This document shows positions 55,133 through 64,000 of a DNA stretch of 64,000 nucleotides, piece after piece. The notes beneath the pieces are model-generated. The model was given only the letters and a program-made list of their open reading frames with translations, did not search any database and was not told where the DNA came from. Within the stretch, counting starts at the first letter, position 1, and the number at the start of each line of letters is the position of its first letter. The stretch lies in NCBI RefSeq assembly GCF_022768985.1, contig NZ_JALEKL010000011.1:178327-242326 (forward strand), in the 5' to 3' direction. Position numbers and translations under genes: made by a program. This DNA comes from Methanosphaera sp. Its GTDB lineage: Archaea; Methanobacteriota; Methanobacteria; Methanobacteriales; Methanobacteriaceae.

Positions 55133-57172
55133 TTGTTATTTATTTCAAAAAAAGTACTTCTATTAGTACTATCTCTTATAATGATATTTGGTCTTACAGC
55201 AATTTCTGCTGCAGATAATACAACCAATATTCACGAAGATAATATTAACAGAAATAGTACTTCAAATATTGACGCTAATGCAAACCTAGAAGCTGTCAAT
55301 ATGCAAGATAATAATAAAATATCAGAAAAGAACGTTATAAATTCAAATTCTACAAGCAAAGTAGTAAAAACTGCACAAAAAAAGAATGTTGTAATGTCTG
55401 CAACAAATACAAGTATAAAATATCAAAGTAAGGTAAAACTTACAGCAACAGTTAAAACAACAGATAATAAAAATATTACAGGCGGATATGTAGTATTTAA
55501 ATTAAATGATAATACTATTGGTAGAGCAGATCTTATTAACTCAAAAGCATACCTCTACTATAATACAAACAAAAACACGCCAAAAGACTACAAAATAACA
55601 GCTAAATACAGTGGAACAAGCCAGTATAATCAAAATACTGCAAAGGCAACACTCACAGTGCTTAAATTTAATTCTAAAATTACATTAAATAATAAAGTTG
55701 TAACACATGATGATAAAGTTCAATTTACAGCAACAGCAACTGATGAACATGGAAACTACATTAAAAGTGGTAAAGTTGCATTTAAATTAAATGGTAACAC
55801 TATTGGACGTGCAGATCTAATTAATGGTAAGGCTAACTTTATCTATAATGCAACACTTCCTGTAAGTAAATATAAGCTTACAGCAGTAGTTGGTGAAACA
55901 CAAACCACATATAAGGCAACATCAAATACAGCAACACTTACAATTAATCCAATTGAAACTAAGATGTCAATAACAAATAAAACAGTGCCAAAAAGTGAAA
56001 ATGTAGAACTTACAGCAACTGTGGTAAATAAGAAGACTGGAAAGTATATGACCACAGGACGTATACTCTTTAAGTTAGATGGTGCAACACTTGGATATGC
56101 AAATGTTAAAAATGGAAAAGCATACTTTAAATACACTACACGTAACTTAGCTGAAGGATCACATAGTATTGTTGGAATCTATGAAGGTAGTAATGCTAAG
56201 ATGTCTGAAGCATCAGGTAAATTATCAGTTAATATATTGAAATATTCATATTCACAAATACAAGATGCTGCAATATATCTTAGAAATCATTATGAAGCAA
56301 ATCAGATACTTAAAAATGTAGAAGTTAATGGTAAAAAGATGAATGTTGAATCATTCCTTCCACTCATACTTCATGCACTAAAAAATGCTAATCGTAATCA
56401 TGGATCAGATCTTGTTGAATATGTTTACTATCCAACTATCTCAGCTCAATCTGATAACTTAAAAGGTCAAACACTTACAACATCAAGAATGCTTTCTATT
56501 GCATCTGATGCTCTTAACTATTATCAGACACATCATAAGGCACCAACTTATGTTATGATTGACTCATATAAGTTTGGATTCTATAATATGCTTTATTCAT
56601 TCTCTAAGATGATAGATTATTCAACATCAGGATATCTTCCTAAATCATGCAGGTTATATAACTGGGATATTATTCACCCACAAGATCCTACAAAACGTAC
56701 AATCTACATTACAAGTGATAATATTCGTTCAAAATCAAAAGATCAAGCATTTATAAATGATATAAAAGCTAAACTTCAAGCAAAAGGATTTACTGTAAAA
56801 GTAGTAGGTATTGGACCTAACACTCATAATTATATACGTAATAATAATTATCCTGATAATGCTGCACAACTATCAATCTTTGGTGGTGCTGATGCTGGAG
56901 TATTTTATGATATGTCAACAAGAAGCTTTATGAGAGGAAAGGCAAACAGGCCAATGTTCCTTGCATTCTATCCTACAGCACGTGATATTACAAATCTTGC
57001 ATGGCTTGAACGTGCACATGATGATAATTATAGTCCTGCAAGTTTCAAAGGTCTTGCACATCCAGATCAATACCTGTATAAACATGGATATGACTATGTT
57101 TACTCTGGTGATACATCAGAAATTGTTAATTCATTTATTGAATATATATCATCTGGTAAATCAAAAGGATGA
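55133..57172 (+). CDS. Adhesin-like surface protein with pseudomurein-binding repeats
   Basis: Secreted protein of 679 aa. Residues 1-26 are a signal peptide ending ISA-A. After a polar linker come three Ig-like repeats (about 84-177, 180-272, 274-367). Then follow two pseudomurein-binding-repeat-like units, 371-418 (SQIQDAAIYLRNHYEAN, ESFLPLILHAL) and 448-495, which should hold it on the cell wall. Residues 521-676 form a conserved-looking domain of unknown function (YITSDNI, GPNTHNYIRNNNYPDNA). TTG 55133 lies directly on AAGGAG; a non-standard ATT at 55142 would be better spaced. Confidence 0.83.
   Translation: MLFISKKVLLLVLSLIMIFGLTAISAADNTTNIHEDNINRNSTSNIDANANLEAVNMQDNNKISEKNVINSNSTSKVVKTAQKKNVVMSATNTSIKYQSKVKLTATVKTTDNKNITGGYVVFKLNDNTIGRADLINSKAYLYYNTNKNTPKDYKITAKYSGTSQYNQNTAKATLTVLKFNSKITLNNKVVTHDDKVQFTATATDEHGNYIKSGKVAFKLNGNTIGRADLINGKANFIYNATLPVSKYKLTAVVGETQTTYKATSNTATLTINPIETKMSITNKTVPKSENVELTATVVNKKTGKYMTTGRILFKLDGATLGYANVKNGKAYFKYTTRNLAEGSHSIVGIYEGSNAKMSEASGKLSVNILKYSYSQIQDAAIYLRNHYEANQILKNVEVNGKKMNVESFLPLILHALKNANRNHGSDLVEYVYYPTISAQSDNLKGQTLTTSRMLSIASDALNYYQTHHKAPTYVMIDSYKFGFYNMLYSFSKMIDYSTSGYLPKSCRLYNWDIIHPQDPTKRTIYITSDNIRSKSKDQAFINDIKAKLQAKGFTVKVVGIGPNTHNYIRNNNYPDNAAQLSIFGGADAGVFYDMSTRSFMRGKANRPMFLAFYPTARDITNLAWLERAHDDNYSPASFKGLAHPDQYLYKHGYDYVYSGDTSEIVNSFIEYISSGKSKG
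55382..56233 (+). repeat. Three tandem Ig-like domain repeats in the adhesin
   Basis: Three units of about 93 codons lie head to tail. Each has the core pattern KV.LTATV, then G.V.FKL....IG.A...NGKA. Units one and two share short near-identical DNA stretches around the FKLN-NTIGRADLIN codons, which suggests duplication within the gene. Confidence 0.75.
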
Positions 57173-57186
57173 AGAATGTAATTCAT

Positions 57187-57210
57187 CCCCCTTTTTATTC
57201 TATTTTTTTT
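57187..57210 (+). terminator. C-rich block plus T-tracts after the adhesin gene
   Basis: CCCCC at 57187-57191 is followed by T5 and then T8 at 57203-57210, just before the stop of the convergent glycosyltransferase gene. Confidence 0.6.
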
Positions 57211-57213
57211 AAA

Positions 57214-58353
57214 TTAATCTATTTTTTTAATTACTTTATCGACGGCACACTTAAATGCATCTGTCATATTAGTATACTGGAATTTCGTATTTATGATCTC
57301 TTTTGACCTTTTTGACATAGCTTCCTCTAAGTTGTTATCTGTTATTATCTTATAGATTGCATCGTGTAATTCTTTAGAGTTTCTTTGTTTGACAATGTAT
57401 CCATTATTGTCAATCATATCATATGCTGCTCCCACTACATCTGTTGCAACTACTGGTGTTGAATAATACATTGCCTCATTTAATACAAATACCCATGGAT
57501 CTCCCATTCCTTCATCAATTGAGGGTATTACAACCACATTTGCATCACGATAGTACTCTTTAAGGTCTTGGTTATCTATTTTTCCTGTAAATGTTACATC
57601 ACATATATTATTTTGTTTTATGTACTCTTTTAGTGATTTTTCCTCATCACCTTCACCTATTATGATAAGTTCTATATCATCTAATTCACATCTTAGTTGT
57701 TTGTAAGCTTTAATTAGATATATTACACCTTTTCTTTTAATTAAACGTCCTACATATACTATTTTTTTATGTGTTTTTGATTTTGTTATGTTTTCATCAC
57801 ATCCTTTGATATTACTTACATTTGGCATTATCTGGATGTTTTCATCTTTAACTCCGAGTTTTAGGAAGTATTCTTTATGTATGCTTCCTGGTACTATCAT
57901 TCCACTACAGTTGCGTGTTAGGAATTTTATTATACATGTTAGTAGTTTTTCTTTTATGTTATCATTCTTTTTCCAGTCCCAGTCTTCACGCCATATTAGC
58001 ATTGGTTTTCTGCGTAGTTTTGATATTGTAAATACTATTATTGTTTCAATTAACTCTCCTAGTGTATCCCAGCTTCCTGCAACTATTACATCATAGTCTC
58101 CCATTGCTTTTTTTGCTATGGTTTGTTTGTGTTTTTCATTAATTATTTCATAATTTACATCTTCAAGTCCCTTAATTTTATGATCAGATGATTCATTATA
58201 AATACTACTTATTACATCAAAGTGTGTAAATACTAAGTCTAAATCATACATATCTGCTATCTTTTGAAAAAATGGTATTCTATACCACATGGCAGTATTA
58301 TGCATAAATAATATTTTTGTTTTATCAGACATCCCTTTATCAGTCCACCCCAT
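57214..58353 (-). CDS. Glycosyltransferase family 4
   Basis: GT-B transferase of 379 aa on the minus strand. The acceptor domain has FMHNTAMWYRIPFFQKI. The donor domain has YVGRLIKRKGVIYLIKAY, GEGDEEKSL and the IDEGMGDPWVFVLNEAM segment, in which the usual E-x7-E is lengthened. It starts at ATG 58353 with AAGGAT upstream; ATG 58332 is an alternative. It is the only glycosyltransferase of the island in this orientation, so it has its own promoter. Confidence 0.84.
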   Translation of the reverse strand: MGWTDKGMSDKTKILFMHNTAMWYRIPFFQKIADMYDLDLVFTHFDVISSIYNESSDHKIKGLEDVNYEIINEKHKQTIAKKAMGDYDVIVAGSWDTLGELIETIIVFTISKLRRKPMLIWREDWDWKKNDNIKEKLLTCIIKFLTRNCSGMIVPGSIHKEYFLKLGVKDENIQIMPNVSNIKGCDENITKSKTHKKIVYVGRLIKRKGVIYLIKAYKQLRCELDDIELIIIGEGDEEKSLKEYIKQNNICDVTFTGKIDNQDLKEYYRDANVVVIPSIDEGMGDPWVFVLNEAMYYSTPVVATDVVGAAYDMIDNNGYIVKQRNSKELHDAIYKIITDNNLEEAMSKRSKEIINTKFQYTNMTDAFKCAVDKVIKKID

Positions 58354-58524
58354 TAATTAGTTATCCTTCAGTTTCTAAGTTTTTTTAGTTAATTATTGTA
58401 TTTGTTTTAAATAATTCATTAAATGTTTTATTCCTACTAAAATGTTATTTAAAATTATTTACAAATATAAAAATAATATAAAAAAAATTTCTTAGGCTTA
58501 AATTATTAGGGGAGTGTAATATTT

Positions 58525-59643
58525 TTGAAAGTTATTCAAACACCAGTACGTTTCTATCCCTTTATAGGTGGGGTTGAACAGTATGTTTATTATGTATCAA
58601 AAGAACTAGTAAAATATGATGATTGCAAAGTTAAGGTAATATGTGCAAATGAACCAGAAAGCATTCCAACTGAAACATATCAGGGAATTGATATTAAACG
58701 TCTTAAATACTATGGTAAGCTTGCAAATACAAATCTAACACCATCACTTCCAACATCACTACTTTGTGAAGATTATGATATAATGCATACACATATTCCA
58801 ACACCATGGAGTGCTGATTGGAGTAATATTATCTCAAGAATTAAGGGCAAACCTCTTGTTGTAACATATCATAATGATATTATAGGAAGTGGAGTTGCAG
58901 ATACAATTGCAAAAGTCTATAATAAAACTGCTCTTAAATTCCTACTTAATAAGGCAGATCGTATAATTATAACACAGGATGACTATATTAACTCACCACA
59001 CCTTGCAAATTATAAAGATAAAGTTGTTACAATACCAAATGGTGTTGACTCATCACTATTTAAGCCTAAAGATGAAAGATGTAAAAATCAGATATTCTTC
59101 CTAAGTGTTCTTGACAGATTCCATAAATATAAAGGACTTGACTACCTACTTGAAGCACTAGCAGGTGTGAAAGATGAAATAGGTGATGTTAAACTCATAG
59201 TTGGTGGAAAAGGAGAACTTATGGACTACTACAAGGATATGACAAAACAACTTGGAATTGATAAAAACGTTGAATTTAAGGGATTTCTAACAGATGAGGA
59301 GGTAATTGACTATTATGCAACGTCAGAACTTTTTATTCTTCCATCAATATCATCACTACAGGAAGGATTTGGAATTGTTGTACTTGAAGCATTATCTGCA
59401 AAAACACCAGTAATAAGTACAGATATTGTAGGTGTATCAGATGATGTGATAGCAACAAATAGTGGAATAATACTACCACCAAAAGATACAAAAGCATTAA
59501 GTCGTGCTATAGTTAAGATTCTAAAAGATAAAGAGCTTCAAAAATCTATGGGTGAAAATGGACGAAAACTAGTTCAAAGCAAGTATGAATGGAAACAGAT
59601 AGCAGCATCAATTCATGACCTATATGAGGAACTTCTAAGATAA
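58525..59643 (+). CDS. Glycosyltransferase family 4
   Basis: GT-B transferase of 372 aa. The acceptor domain starts [33 protein letters not shown] and YHNDI are typical. The donor domain has [14 protein letters not shown] and the EX7E in [19 protein letters not shown]. The start is TTG 58525, with GGGGAGTG at a normal distance. It is followed after 28 bases by another glycosyltransferase with the same type of start. Confidence 0.87.
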   Translation: MKVIQTPVRFYPFIGGVEQYVYYVSKELVKYDDCKVKVICANEPESIPTETYQGIDIKRLKYYGKLANTNLTPSLPTSLLCEDYDIMHTHIPTPWSADWSNIISRIKGKPLVVTYHNDIIGSGVADTIAKVYNKTALKFLLNKADRIIITQDDYINSPHLANYKDKVVTIPNGVDSSLFKPKDERCKNQIFFLSVLDRFHKYKGLDYLLEALAGVKDEIGDVKLIVGGKGELMDYYKDMTKQLGIDKNVEFKGFLTDEEVIDYYATSELFILPSISSLQEGFGIVVLEALSAKTPVISTDIVGVSDDVIATNSGIILPPKDTKALSRAIVKILKDKELQKSMGENGRKLVQSKYEWKQIAASIHDLYEELLR

Positions 59644-59671
59644 GAAACTGCAAAGGGAGTGTGTTTTTTAA

Positions 59672-60865
59672 TTGAAAATATGTTATATATCAAACCTGTA
59701 TCCTCCAGCAGTACTTGGAGGAGCAGAAATTATAGTTCAGAAAACTGCAAAGGCAATGAAAAAACGTGGACATGATGTAGTTGTAATTACAACAACAGTA
59801 GATAGTGATGAGCACATAATAGATGATGATGGAATTAAGGTATACCAACTTAATACAACACCACTATATCCTCCATATAAACAGACAGAAGTAGGAGGAA
59901 TAAAAAAGCCACTATGGCATGCATTTGACCTTTATAATTCAAAGACAAGAAATAGGATATGTGAAATACTAGAAGATGAAGATGTTGACATAATCCACCT
60001 TAACAACTATAAGGGACTTTCTATGAGTGTATTTGAGGTAGGATGTAAACTTGGCATTCCACTTATCTTTGAATCACATGATTTTTCACTTATCTGTCCA
60101 AGAGCAAATCTGATACGTGGAAACAATACACTATGTCTTAAATGTAATATTGCATGTAAAGTATATGTAGATATTCAAAGAAGACTACTGGGTGATAATG
60201 TTGATGTGTTAATATCACCATCAAATTTCATGATTAACAAATATAAGGAAAATAACTTCTTTAAAAATACTCGGTGTGTTAAAATACCACTTGCAACAGA
60301 TAAAAAGACAACAAAAACAACTAAAAGCTATGATACAATCGATATAACATACATTGGAACACTAGGAAAACATAAGGGAGTTCAAACAATAATTGAGGCA
60401 TTTAAACAAATTGATAATGAAAAGCTACGTCTTCACATAGTTGGTAAAGGATATGATGAGCAGGAATTTAAGCAAATGGCAGAAGGTGATGAACGTATAA
60501 TCTTTTATGGCTTTGTTGAAAATAGTGAAATTGAGAAATTCTATGACATGTCAAATATTATCATTATAGCATCAATATGCTATGATAACTCACCAATGGT
60601 GATATATGAAAGCTTTTCAAGATCAACACCTGTAATTGGAAGTAATATTGGTGGAATTCCAGAGTTAATTACTAATGGATACAATGGACTTCTATTTGAA
60701 GCTGACAATCCAAGTGACTTAAAAGATAAAATTATTAAACTAGCAGATGATGTAGAATTACTTAAAAGCTTTGAGGATAACGCATCAAAAACACTTCCAA
60801 ATGATTCTATGAAGATTATGATTGATAAACTAGAAAAGGAATATGAAAATATATTAGAAAAATAG
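59672..60865 (+). CDS. Glycosyltransferase family 4 with cysteine insertion
   Basis: GT-B transferase of 397 aa. The acceptor loop is NLYPPAVLGGAEIIVQKTA. Around residues 148-168 an insertion with CPRANLIRG and CLKCNIAC could bind a metal, as in a GT4 subgroup. The donor domain has YIGTLGKHKGVQTIIEAF and ICYDNSPMVIYESF. The start is TTG 59672 with GGGAGTG upstream. It is followed after 29 bases by the DUF2206 gene. Confidence 0.85.
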   Translation: MKICYISNLYPPAVLGGAEIIVQKTAKAMKKRGHDVVVITTTVDSDEHIIDDDGIKVYQLNTTPLYPPYKQTEVGGIKKPLWHAFDLYNSKTRNRICEILEDEDVDIIHLNNYKGLSMSVFEVGCKLGIPLIFESHDFSLICPRANLIRGNNTLCLKCNIACKVYVDIQRRLLGDNVDVLISPSNFMINKYKENNFFKNTRCVKIPLATDKKTTKTTKSYDTIDITYIGTLGKHKGVQTIIEAFKQIDNEKLRLHIVGKGYDEQEFKQMAEGDERIIFYGFVENSEIEKFYDMSNIIIIASICYDNSPMVIYESFSRSTPVIGSNIGGIPELITNGYNGLLFEADNPSDLKDKIIKLADDVELLKSFEDNASKTLPNDSMKIMIDKLEKEYENILEK

Positions 60866-60894
60866 AAAAACCTAAAAAAAGATGGGGATATAAT

Positions 60895-63333
60895 ATGAAG
60901 ATGAAGAATATATTTACATTAAATGATTGGGATTTTAAATCATTTGCATTTGCAATCATCCTTATACAAATTCTAATGCTGATTGTAAGTGGCATATCAC
61001 TAAGTGGTGTGCATCTTCCAATATTTAATGATATAATAACACTACTATATCTAGGCTTTATTCCTGGTATTATAATACTAAGAATACTGAAGCTGCATGA
61101 TCTTGGAAATACATTTACAACACTACTTGCAGTAGGACTTAGTATATTTTCAACACTGGCAATAGGACTTTTCATGAACCAGGTCTATCCAATGGTTGGT
61201 ATAGCACATCCAATTGAGATAATACCACTTATCTTGACATTTAGTGTATATAACATGGCATTACTTGTTATTTCATACTTTAGAGATGGTGAATTTTCAT
61301 CCACTAGTTCATCAAAGCTAAGCTTTAAACTTATAACATCAAACCAGTTTTTATGCTTATGTCTTCTTCCACTTATTGCAATAATAGGAGCATATACTCT
61401 ACAGTACTATAAGATAAATACAATACAGATATTACTGTTACTTCTTATTTGTGCTGTTATCTTTGCAATGGCATGGGGATATCTTAAATCTGAGTATTAT
61501 CATATTGCAATTTTTTCAATTGCTATATCATTACTTTACTATAGTGTTCTTATATCAAATCATATCTGGGGATATGACATATTCTTTGAATACCAGTTTG
61601 CAACATATGTTATTCAAAATGGTATATGGGATTTTACCTGGCCTCATGCATATAATTCTATGCTTAGTGTTGTAATGTTTGCACCAATCTATTCAACACT
61701 ATCAAGTATGACACTTACATGGGTTTTAAAGTTCATATATCCATTCCTATTTTCACTAATAAGTATAGGACTCTATAAGATATTTGAAAAACATACAGGA
61801 CCAAAGCTTGCATTTCTTGCTGCATTCTTCTTCATTGCATATAATGGATTTTCATATGGTTGGATGGTGCAGATGGCAAGACAGCAAATTGCTGAAATAT
61901 TTTTGGTTCTTCTTGTATGGTTGATGATTGACAGACAAATTCCACAAAAAACACGTAAAATACTTTATCTTATATTTGGTGTAGGACTCATATTTTCACA
62001 TTATAGTGTAACATATCTGTTTATGTTTATGCTTCTTGCAACAATTATAATACTAGATGTTCTTGGTAGTGATTTTGGAAATATACTAAATACCATACTA
62101 ATAAAACTTGGAGCAAAAAGGAAATACTTTGGAAAATACTTTAAAATTAAAAATCAGACAATATCACTTCCAATATCAATATTCTTTATTGGAGTAATAA
62201 TAGTATATTACAGCCTAACATCAGATAGTAAGGCAATAGCATCACTTTTTGATGCACTACGTATTGTAACACGTAATGTACAAACTATGATGAAAATAAG
62301 TCCAATGCTAATACTTGCAGCAATTGGAGCACTTCTAATAATTGCTGCTGTTGGATATAAAATATTTAAGAAAATATCAGTTGATCGTGATATTGATGAA
62401 ATTAAATCATATCATATATTAGAATCTATCACATCAAGAGCTAAAACATTAAGTCTTAGACGTAAACAGTTCCTTATTGTATTTGTAACAATACTGGCAT
62501 TTCTACAGATCTGGTGGCCATTTAGATTTATGAATATTGTAAGTATTAATGCACAACGTGTAATACTGCTTTCTGTATTTTTCATTCTAATAGGATTTAT
62601 AATGAATATAATACGTCCAAACTACTACCACTTCACAAAGGAATACAATGCATTTGGACTATTTAACCTCATAATACTTGCATGTGGACTATACATTCCA
62701 GCATTCAGAGGACAACTTAGTCTTCAGAGAATCTATGAGGTAACATTTGTAGTACTTGCACCATTTTGTATGATAGGATTATATCATATAAGCAACTCAG
62801 CACTATCACTAATTAAGAAAATTGACATAAAAACAAGAACAAAAACAACAATGAAGATAATAGGTGTATTTTTAGTGTTATTTTTCATACTTAACACAGG
62901 ACTCATTGACCTTGAAGTAGGACAAAGCTCAACACTACCACTAGATAATACAATAGATGCACCAATATTTAGCCAAGGAGAATATGAGGCAGTATCATGG
63001 TTTGGAGACTATAAGACAAACGATGATAATACAACAGTATATTCTGATGCATTTAGTAACATACTTCTTTACTGGCTTAATGATATACGTACAACAAATC
63101 CAAAGAATATGTCAGAGATGGACGTTGGAAGCTACATGTTCCTGCGTGGACATAACATAAAACATGACACATTCCTATATGGAAATGGTGAATACATCCC
63201 ACTAAAAGAGGGAGAGGAGCTATCATCAAAAATCTATGACAATGGAGACTCACAGATATATAAACGAGCATTAGACTGGAATAGTACCCATAATATTACA
63301 AATAATACAACAAATAACATAACCCCCACCTAA
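60895..63333 (+). CDS. DUF2206 multi-spanning membrane protein, possible GT-C-type transferase
   Basis: An 812-aa protein with well over ten hydrophobic segments across residues 15-665 and an extracytoplasmic C-terminal domain (about 690-800). I believe it belongs to DUF2206. The loop after an early helix group contains WGYDIFFEYQFA, an acidic pattern like the first-loop catalytic motif of GT-C enzymes. The C-terminal domain pattern (EYEAVSWFGDY, VYSDAFSN) also resembles such proteins. A role as a membrane glycosyltransferase or polymerase using lipid-phosphate sugars is inferred. The stop codon lies inside the C-rich end signal. Confidence 0.75.
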   Translation: MKMKNIFTLNDWDFKSFAFAIILIQILMLIVSGISLSGVHLPIFNDIITLLYLGFIPGIIILRILKLHDLGNTFTTLLAVGLSIFSTLAIGLFMNQVYPMVGIAHPIEIIPLILTFSVYNMALLVISYFRDGEFSSTSSSKLSFKLITSNQFLCLCLLPLIAIIGAYTLQYYKINTIQILLLLLICAVIFAMAWGYLKSEYYHIAIFSIAISLLYYSVLISNHIWGYDIFFEYQFATYVIQNGIWDFTWPHAYNSMLSVVMFAPIYSTLSSMTLTWVLKFIYPFLFSLISIGLYKIFEKHTGPKLAFLAAFFFIAYNGFSYGWMVQMARQQIAEIFLVLLVWLMIDRQIPQKTRKILYLIFGVGLIFSHYSVTYLFMFMLLATIIILDVLGSDFGNILNTILIKLGAKRKYFGKYFKIKNQTISLPISIFFIGVIIVYYSLTSDSKAIASLFDALRIVTRNVQTMMKISPMLILAAIGALLIIAAVGYKIFKKISVDRDIDEIKSYHILESITSRAKTLSLRRKQFLIVFVTILAFLQIWWPFRFMNIVSINAQRVILLSVFFILIGFIMNIIRPNYYHFTKEYNAFGLFNLIILACGLYIPAFRGQLSLQRIYEVTFVVLAPFCMIGLYHISNSALSLIKKIDIKTRTKTTMKIIGVFLVLFFILNTGLIDLEVGQSSTLPLDNTIDAPIFSQGEYEAVSWFGDYKTNDDNTTVYSDAFSNILLYWLNDIRTTNPKNMSEMDVGSYMFLRGHNIKHDTFLYGNGEYIPLKEGEELSSKIYDNGDSQIYKRALDWNSTHNITNNTTNNITPT

Positions 63334-63346
63334 ATTACTTTTTTTT
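63323..63346 (+). terminator. C-rich block plus T-tract at the DUF2206 stop
   Basis: CCCCCACC at 63323-63330 forms the last sense codons and is followed by the TAA stop and eight T at 63339-63346. The overlap with coding sequence suggests that the C-rich part is selected at RNA or DNA level. Confidence 0.55.
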
Positions 63347-63428
63347 AGAAAAATTATTTTAATTTAAAATGAGCTTATTTTAATAAAATTAATTAAAAAA
63401 AATAGAAAAAAGAGAAGTTTAAGAGTTT

Positions 63429-64000
63429 CTAGTATAGAAGACCTGCATTATATTTATCAACTTTACCAAATACATCAATAATTGTAAATATTCTAAGAAT
63501 TAACCATAGACCAAATGGAATTAATCCAAATATTGCAAAGAAAAATGTTGCAACAAAGAATGTTGTAAGGAAGTCAAGAACAGCACTAATTAGGAAAAAT
63601 GCAATACCTTTACCCCACTGATCAACATAACAGTATCCTGCACCACAGATAAGTATGGCAAGAACTACACCAATTAGCTTACTTTTCTGTTTTATTGGTC
63701 TTTGAGCATTAGGATTATACTGTTGTTGCTGGTATTGTTGATTGTACTGCTGTTGCTGGTTAAACTGTTGTTGCTGGTATTGTTGATTGTTATATTGCTG
63801 ATTTGTTTGGAAGTATTCAGGTCCTAGGTTTTGTTGTTGATTTTGTTGTGTTGTGTCATGTCTTTGAACATATCCTGAATCTTGGAAGTAATTATTATCT
63901 GTATTAGTCTCTTGTTTTTCATGTTTTGGTTGTTGATCGACTTTTGTTATTTCTTTAGTATCTTTTTGTAAGTCTTTTTCTGATGATGGTTCTGCTTTTT
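63429..64000 (-). CDS. Q/N/Y-rich protein with TM2-like membrane domain (partial)
   Basis: The N-terminus lies beyond the right edge; 189 residues are visible. The first part is polar and charged. About 55 residues then form a Gln/Asn/Tyr-rich low-complexity stretch (QYNNQQYQQQQFNQQQQ type). The C-terminal 90 residues have three hydrophobic segments (KLIGVVLAILICGAGYCYVDQWGKG and following), resembling small TM2-like membrane domains. It ends DKYNAGLLY. Function is unknown. Confidence 0.75.
   Translation of the reverse strand, partial: KAEPSSEKDLQKDTKEITKVDQQPKHEKQETNTDNNYFQDSGYVQRHDTTQQNQQQNLGPEYFQTNQQYNNQQYQQQQFNQQQQYNQQYQQQQYNPNAQRPIKQKSKLIGVVLAILICGAGYCYVDQWGKGIAFFLISAVLDFLTTFFVATFFFAIFGLIPFGLWLILRIFTIIDVFGKVDKYNAGLLY

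Noticed and set aside
1..64000. tRNA, rRNA, CRISPR array or insertion sequence
   Set aside because: I looked for GC-richer structured islands, spaced direct repeats and transposase motifs and found none. Short RNAs without strong features could have been missed.

Overview
The window looks like chromosomal DNA of a methanogenic archaeon of the order Methanobacteriales, most likely a Methanosphaera or a close relative. The evidence is a very AT-rich sequence with archaeal information-processing genes (ribosomal protein S17e, two-subunit PriS/PriL primase, Hel308-type helicase, class I CCA-adding enzyme, archaetidylinositol-phosphate synthase), archaeal aromatic biosynthesis enzymes, a formylmethanofuran formyltransferase-family protein, an MsvR-like regulator and a surface protein with pseudomurein-binding repeats. 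Start codons are ATG, GTG and TTG. Many genes have a GGAGG or AGGTGA ribosome-binding site, and a minority look leaderless. The order lysC-dapA-dapB-asd, S17e, chorismate mutase, shikimate kinase, thioredoxin-like, cbiD, helicase, DUF2115 matches my memory of Methanothermobacter. I saw no rRNA, tRNA, CRISPR array, transposase or prophage.

Left part, 1-40,100: housekeeping. On the minus strand lie the lysine/DAP-threonine-methionine entry operon (lysC, dapA, dapB, asd) and a shikimate kinase/chorismate mutase/S17e group. On the plus strand follow a glutaredoxin-like protein, cbiD, a lone glycosyltransferase, Hel308 and two small conserved proteins. Then come Sua5/YrdC and AIP synthase (divergent, apparently sharing one TATA element), an HI0933-type flavoprotein, the archaeal DHQ entry pair (ADH synthase and DHQ synthase II), ThpR, UbiX-like, CbiT and CCA enzyme, converging on priS-priL. 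Divergent from priL is metG with DUF530, a double-HTH protein and an Alg7-like sugar-1-phosphate transferase. Next are two prepilin-like proteins, a THUMP-like protein, an MnmC-like methyltransferase, a Nudix protein that has lost its catalytic glutamates, an ExoD-family membrane protein, PdxS, and a PfkB kinase / Ftr-like / EhaR-like trio.

Right part, 40,270-63,340: a surface-glycan island. It holds two sugar-nucleotide epimerases, two adjacent flippases, a LicD-family protein, a small methyltransferase, eight glycosyltransferases and a large DUF2206 membrane protein that may be a GT-C-like transferase or polymerase. An MsvR-like regulator, an iron-sulfur flavoprotein and a pseudomurein-binding adhesin are interspersed. 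A plausible flow is: sugar nucleotides from the epimerases, lipid-linked assembly by the glycosyltransferases, export by the flippases, decoration by LicD and membrane transferases. The window ends inside a gene for a Q/N/Y-rich membrane protein.

The most interesting items are a long nested hairpin in the metG leader, a recurrent C-rich block followed by a T-tract after many genes, the catalytically degenerate Nudix protein with a long disordered tail, the Ftr/EhaR/kinase trio without any hydrogenase genes, and the shared-TATA divergent gene pair.
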